Source of the DNA: Zestomicrobium sp964482405
Lineage (GTDB): Archaea > Thermoproteota > Thermoprotei_A > Sulfolobales > NBVN01
Direction of reading: 5' to 3'
NCBI GenBank assembly: GCA_964482405.1
Contig: CAYZXH010000037.1
Span: 1 to 17,062 of the forward strand
Length of the DNA stretch: 17,062 bases
The notes under the pieces are model-generated. The model searched no databases and was not told the DNA's origin. It was given only the letters and a program-made list of their open reading frames with translations. Positions 14,714-17,062 of this stretch are shown here, piece after piece. The first letter of the stretch is position 1; every line of letters begins with the position of its first letter. A program made the position numbers and the translations under genes.

Positions 14714-16245
14714 AGCAACCCTAGGGCAAGACCATCTCCTCTGACATCCACGTAACCGGCTTTGACTCCTTCCTTGATTTCAGCTATAGCCGCTACGCCG
14801 AGTCTCGCAGGGTATTTAACTTTACGTAGCACTTGACCTTCAATAACCCCCTCCTCAAAACCATCCTCAAATTCTATAAGGTTGGTTCCAGGATACCACA
14901 CAAACCTAGGATGCTCTATAGCTTCTTGCGGGTTCATCCTGTACTTGAAGATATTTTGAAATATCTCTGCGTGTAGTTGCGGCCTGAAGTGACCTCCAGA
15001 CAACCCTAACGCCATCTCCCTATCCTTAGCCACCACTATCATAGCGGAAAGAGTGTGTAAGGGTTTCTTCAAAGGCGCTAATGAGTTTGGATGGTTCGGG
15101 AGTAAGTTAAATGAAGACGCTCTAGAGTTTAAGGTTATGCCGTACGTAGGCTCCGTTATCTTAGAACCGAAAGGATAGAAGAGGGACTGAATCCCTGAGA
15201 CTATGGTACCTTCACCATCTACGACGGCGAAGTATGTGGTATCCCCGTCACCGCCGTGACCCCCTAACTCTCCTGAAGCACTACCACGTAGTAGGTCCGC
15301 GCTCAATAGCTGGTCTACCCCGATACTCATGTAACGTGGGTCCCCAACGTAAGAATCCCTAATCTCATACACTATCTTAAACAAATTAACGTACGTCCTC
15401 AGTCTATCTATAGAGTTTGGCTTAGCCATTTGCTCCTCTTCAAGAAGCTTCAGTAATTGCAGGGTCGTTATACCCTGAGTGTTGGGAGGCATCTCATACA
15501 CGGTGACGTCACCTAAGCATAGCTTAATTGGTTCCCCGATCTCCGCACTGTAATTCCTCATATCCTCGTAACTCAATACCCCGCCAACAGACCTAACATA
15601 CTCTGAAATCTTGATAGCTATGTCCCCCTCGTAGAACTGTCTAGGATCATCCCTGATAAGCTCTAGCGCTTTAATCATCCCGTCAAACCTGACGAGCTCT
15701 CCCGGCTTGTAGTAGTTAACGTTGTTGTAGTAGGTTTTTCTAGAGCCCTCATCCTTAACTAGCATGTCTCTGAGGTTATTGAGAGCTGTAGCAAAGCTAG
15801 GTGTGATCGGGAACCCACCCCTCAACGAACTTATCACTAGGTCAACGATCCTCCCCCACTCAAGAGATCCCAACCTCTCCCACATTACTCTGAGACCGTC
15901 AATCATTCCCGGCACCACAATCGAGAGAGGTCCTTCCAGCGGGACCTCCTTAAGTCCTGCGGACTTAATGAACTCTATAGTCATCTCTGAGGGTGCGTAG
16001 CCCGAGCCATTAACGAACGTGATCTTCCCTTGAGGATCCTTAATTAAGGCGAAGAAATCCCCTCCTAAACCACCTAAGTGCGGTATACTAATCGAGAGTG
16101 CTAGTGACGTAGCTACTGAAGCGTCTACCGCATTACCCCCCATCTCAAGAATCTTAACCCCCACAACGGAAGCTAAAGAAGTCTCGCTAGCTACAACACC
16201 CTTAGGAGAGTAGAAAGGAATTCTAAGCATCATATCCCACCACAT
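14710..16245 (-). CDS. Gamma-glutamyltransferase-family Ntn-hydrolase, YwrD-like
   Basis: A self-cleaving N-terminal-nucleophile hydrolase of 511 residues. The N-terminal part has ETSLASVVGVKILEMGGNAVDASVATSL and PHLGGLGGDFF. The predicted cleavage point and nucleophile is the first Thr of GDTTYFAVVD (Thr336), where classical enzymes have TTH. The following IQSLFYPFGSKITEPTYGI, LNSRASSFNLLPNHPNSLAP and PLHTLSAMIV are the pattern of the YwrD-like branch rather than of E. coli Ggt. No secretion signal is seen. The reaction may be hydrolysis of gamma-glutamyl amides, but true transferase activity is doubtful in this branch. Starts: ATG 16245 is listed; ATG 16233 or 16230, preceded by GGTGGGAT, are equally good. 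It faces the M19 gene, so the two may act on the same peptides. Confidence 0.88.
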   Translation of the reverse strand: MWWDMMLRIPFYSPKGVVASETSLASVVGVKILEMGGNAVDASVATSLALSISIPHLGGLGGDFFALIKDPQGKITFVNGSGYAPSEMTIEFIKSAGLKEVPLEGPLSIVVPGMIDGLRVMWERLGSLEWGRIVDLVISSLRGGFPITPSFATALNNLRDMLVKDEGSRKTYYNNVNYYKPGELVRFDGMIKALELIRDDPRQFYEGDIAIKISEYVRSVGGVLSYEDMRNYSAEIGEPIKLCLGDVTVYEMPPNTQGITTLQLLKLLEEEQMAKPNSIDRLRTYVNLFKIVYEIRDSYVGDPRYMSIGVDQLLSADLLRGSASGELGGHGGDGDTTYFAVVDGEGTIVSGIQSLFYPFGSKITEPTYGITLNSRASSFNLLPNHPNSLAPLKKPLHTLSAMIVVAKDREMALGLSGGHFRPQLHAEIFQNIFKYRMNPQEAIEHPRFVWYPGTNLIEFEDGFEEGVIEGQVLRKVKYPARLGVAAIAEIKEGVKAGYVDVRGDGLALGLL

Positions 16246-16251
16246 TAAAAA
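16246..16251 (-). terminator. T-run downstream of RNase P RNA
   Basis: On the minus strand a TTTTTA run lies about 40 nt past the RNase P RNA 3' end and just before the gamma-glutamyltransferase start. It may terminate the RNA gene transcript. It is a short run and could equally be promoter-associated. Confidence 0.3.
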
Positions 16252-16288
16252 CTACACGAAGTAATAAATATGAGACCTCGCTCTGTTT

Positions 16289-16616
16289 GGGGCGGTGCCG
16301 ACTATAGCCCGTCTTCAGTACTACGGCGGCATTAAGCTCAACGGCCTACCCGCGCCTCACGCGGCCCTCATCGGCGCTGCTTGGCCTTGCTCCCGAGGGG
16401 GCAGCCGTTTCAACGCATCCGCCCCCATACTCGGCGGGTTACCGACGCTTCGTTGCCGAAGCGCCCTCACCGCATCATCGACATCCGGGGGCGGCCGTGT
16501 CGTTTCTGTGCTGTTGCCGCGGGTCTCCCCGCACCCCTTACGGGGTCCTCGCGCCGCGAGGAGGACGGTGCTTCCTCAGGGGGATTACCCCCGTAGCCGC
16601 CAGTCGGCTCCGCCCC
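16289..16616 (-). ncRNA. rnpB: RNase P RNA (archaeal, type A-like)
   Basis: The catalytic RNA that trims tRNA 5' leaders. The ends pair as helix P1: GGGGCGGAGCCGACT at the 5' end (16616-16602) with AGTCGGCACCGCCCC at the 3' end (16303-16289), 14 pairs around one A.A mismatch. Conserved blocks on the minus strand: GAGGAAGCACCGTCC (16577-16563, CR-I and P4 5' strand), CACAGAAACGACAC (16510-16497), GGGAGCAAGGCCAA (16394-16381), GGGTAGGCCGTTGAG (16351-16337) and ACGGGCTATAG (16312-16302, P4 3' strand). The third and fourth are almost the same as in E. coli M1 RNA. The length of about 328 nt suits type A rather than the short Thermoproteales type T. Its GC content is far above that of the neighbours, as expected of a structural RNA in a hyperthermophile. 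Its TATA box is 26 bp upstream. Confidence 0.95.
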
Positions 16617-16637
16617 AAAATCATATCGGTTGCGAAA

Positions 16638-16645
16638 CTTTTAAA
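16638..16645 (-). promoter_or_regulatory. TATA box of RNase P RNA
   Basis: TTTAAAAG on the minus strand is centred 26 bp before the RNase P RNA 5' end at 16616, the canonical archaeal distance. It overlaps the TAA stop (16643-16641) of the upstream CxxC protein gene, so the RNA promoter starts within the coding region of its neighbour. Confidence 0.75.
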
Positions 16646-16940
16646 GACCTTCCCTCACACTCATTGAAATAATCTTGAAATAACCGAATCTACGAGGTTC
16701 TGTAGGGTCTTCTGGCTCAACGAATCTCACTAACTTAGTCTCCAGTCCTACCTCCTTAAAGACGTAGGCTAGGTCCTCAACCCAGTCATATATGCCGCAC
16801 CACATACAGAAGCTGCCTGAGAACCCGACGACTATGATATCCCCATCAATACTGATGAGTTCTGCGACTGCTTCAGGAGCTCTCCGCTCATTATAGAGCT
16901 TAATGCCCTCCTTAACTAACCGAAGTAACTCGCCACTCAT
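16641..16940 (-). CDS. Small conserved-looking CxxC protein of unknown function
   Basis: I do not recognise this family. The 99 residues begin with an amphipathic, charged helix (SGELLRLVKEGIKLYNERR). A strand DGDIIVVGFSG (32-42) follows, then SFCMWCGIYDWVEDLAYVF with Cys45 and Cys48, and finally a strand/acidic segment LETKLVRFVEPEDPTEPRR. A CxxC placed right after a hydrophobic strand and before a helix recalls a thioredoxin-like active site or a half metal site, but the other fold features cannot be confirmed. The start is ATG at 16940: AGGGG lies 6 nt upstream and TTAAATC about 25 bp upstream. An in-frame TTG at 16970 would add ten residues but lacks support. The stop codon lies within the RNase P RNA promoter. 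Codon use is like the neighbours, so it is probably a real gene. Confidence 0.7.
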   Translation of the reverse strand: MSGELLRLVKEGIKLYNERRAPEAVAELISIDGDIIVVGFSGSFCMWCGIYDWVEDLAYVFKEVGLETKLVRFVEPEDPTEPRRFGYFKIISMSVREGL

Positions 16941-16987
16941 TAAGACCCCTAAATAATATTGATTTAACAAACTAAGAATTTTAGTAA

Positions 16988-16995
16988 TTAAAAAG
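16988..16995 (-). terminator. T-rich run after the right-edge membrane gene
   Basis: On the minus strand CTTTTTAATTA follows the stop of the partial gene at 17001 within a few bases. This suits archaeal T-run termination before the CxxC gene promoter. Confidence 0.35.
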
Positions 16996-17000
16996 TGTGC

Positions 17001-17062
17001 TTACTTTTTCCTCATGAAAGACAGTGCTAAAGAGATTAACGCCAGGATTAAAGCCACGCCAC
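17001..17062 (-). CDS. C-terminal end of a membrane-anchored protein (partial)
   Basis: Only the last 19 codons are inside the window: GVALILALISLALSFMRKK followed by TAA at 17003-17001. This is a hydrophobic segment ending in a basic cluster, the usual shape of a C-terminal membrane anchor in archaeal extracellular or binding proteins, or of the last helix of a membrane protein. The other minus-strand frames over this stretch are less convincing (one has an early stop, the other encodes no such pattern). The identity of the protein cannot be told. Confidence 0.55.
   Translation of the reverse strand, partial: GVALILALISLALSFMRKK

Noticed and set aside
16289..16616. SRP (7S) RNA as an alternative identity for the GC-rich RNA
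   Set aside because: The conserved blocks GGGAGCAAGGCCAA, GGGTAGGC..TTGAG and CACAGAAAC belong to RNase P RNA, and I could not find the SRP helix-8 GGAAG-type loop in its usual context.
16295..16672. Long plus-strand open frames (125 and 71 codons) in the GC-rich region
   Set aside because: They lie antisense to the RNase P RNA. Their composition follows the structural RNA, and the P1 helix and conserved blocks explain the region fully.
1..17062. CRISPR arrays, insertion sequences, tRNA genes or defence islands
   Set aside because: No regularly spaced repeats, transposase-like proteins, terminal inverted repeats, tRNA-like sequence or known defence domains were seen. The longer intergenic gaps (6895-7084, 13556-13684) hold only promoter-like and T-rich sequence.

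Overview
The window looks like part of a hyperthermophilic crenarchaeal (Thermoproteota) chromosome. The evidence is an archaeal RNase P RNA gene that is far more GC-rich than its surroundings, TATA-like boxes about 26-30 bp upstream of several genes, short or absent leaders, Shine-Dalgarno (SD) motifs of the GGTGAT type, many GTG and TTG starts, heavy AGG/AGA arginine codon use, and archaeal enzymes such as an ADP-forming acyl-CoA synthetase subunit, indolepyruvate:ferredoxin oxidoreductase and a DUF1464 kinase-like protein. I cannot name the genus. No mobile element, CRISPR array or tRNA was seen.

Layout. Positions 1-2146 (minus strand) hold an ABC importer of the iron(III)/polyamine type: a two-domain permease gene that a one-base frameshift splits in two, then the start of its ATPase, which runs off the left edge. 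A small Hsp20-like gene (minus) lies at 2274-2618. Positions 2735-4804 (plus) carry an NSUN/RsmB-type RNA cytosine-5 methyltransferase and a nucleotidyltransferase-fold protein. A BtpA-family TIM-barrel gene (minus, 4819-5664) and a DUF1464 'predicted butyrate kinase' gene (plus, 5746-6894) diverge from a short AT-rich promoter region.

Positions 7085-12594 (plus) form the metabolic core: a class III aminotransferase, the alpha subunit of an ADP-forming acyl-CoA synthetase, and IorA and IorB. Together these would deaminate an amino acid to a 2-oxoacid, decarboxylate it oxidatively to an acyl-CoA with ferredoxin as acceptor, and harvest the thioester as ATP. This is the peptide-fermentation route known from Thermococcales. 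The synthetase beta (ATP-grasp) subunit is not in the window. The DUF1464 protein just upstream belongs to the acetate/butyrate-kinase-like fold and may be functionally linked.

Positions 12584-16245 hold a cysteine synthase-family PLP enzyme (minus), an M19 dipeptidase (plus) and a gamma-glutamyltransferase-family Ntn-hydrolase of the YwrD-like type (minus). They could work on peptide, gamma-glutamyl or thiol breakdown. Positions 16289-16616 (minus) are the RNase P RNA, recognised from a 15-nt P1 helix and several universally conserved blocks. Its TATA box overlaps the stop codon of a small unknown CxxC protein gene (16641-16940). At the right edge is the C-terminal membrane anchor of another minus-strand gene.

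The most notable points are the permease frameshift, a 13-bp tandem duplication that separates the DUF1464 start from its SD, the amino-acid fermentation cassette with an orphan synthetase alpha subunit, a variant P4 bulge in the RNase P RNA, and the uncharacterised CxxC protein. I found no clearly new multi-gene system.
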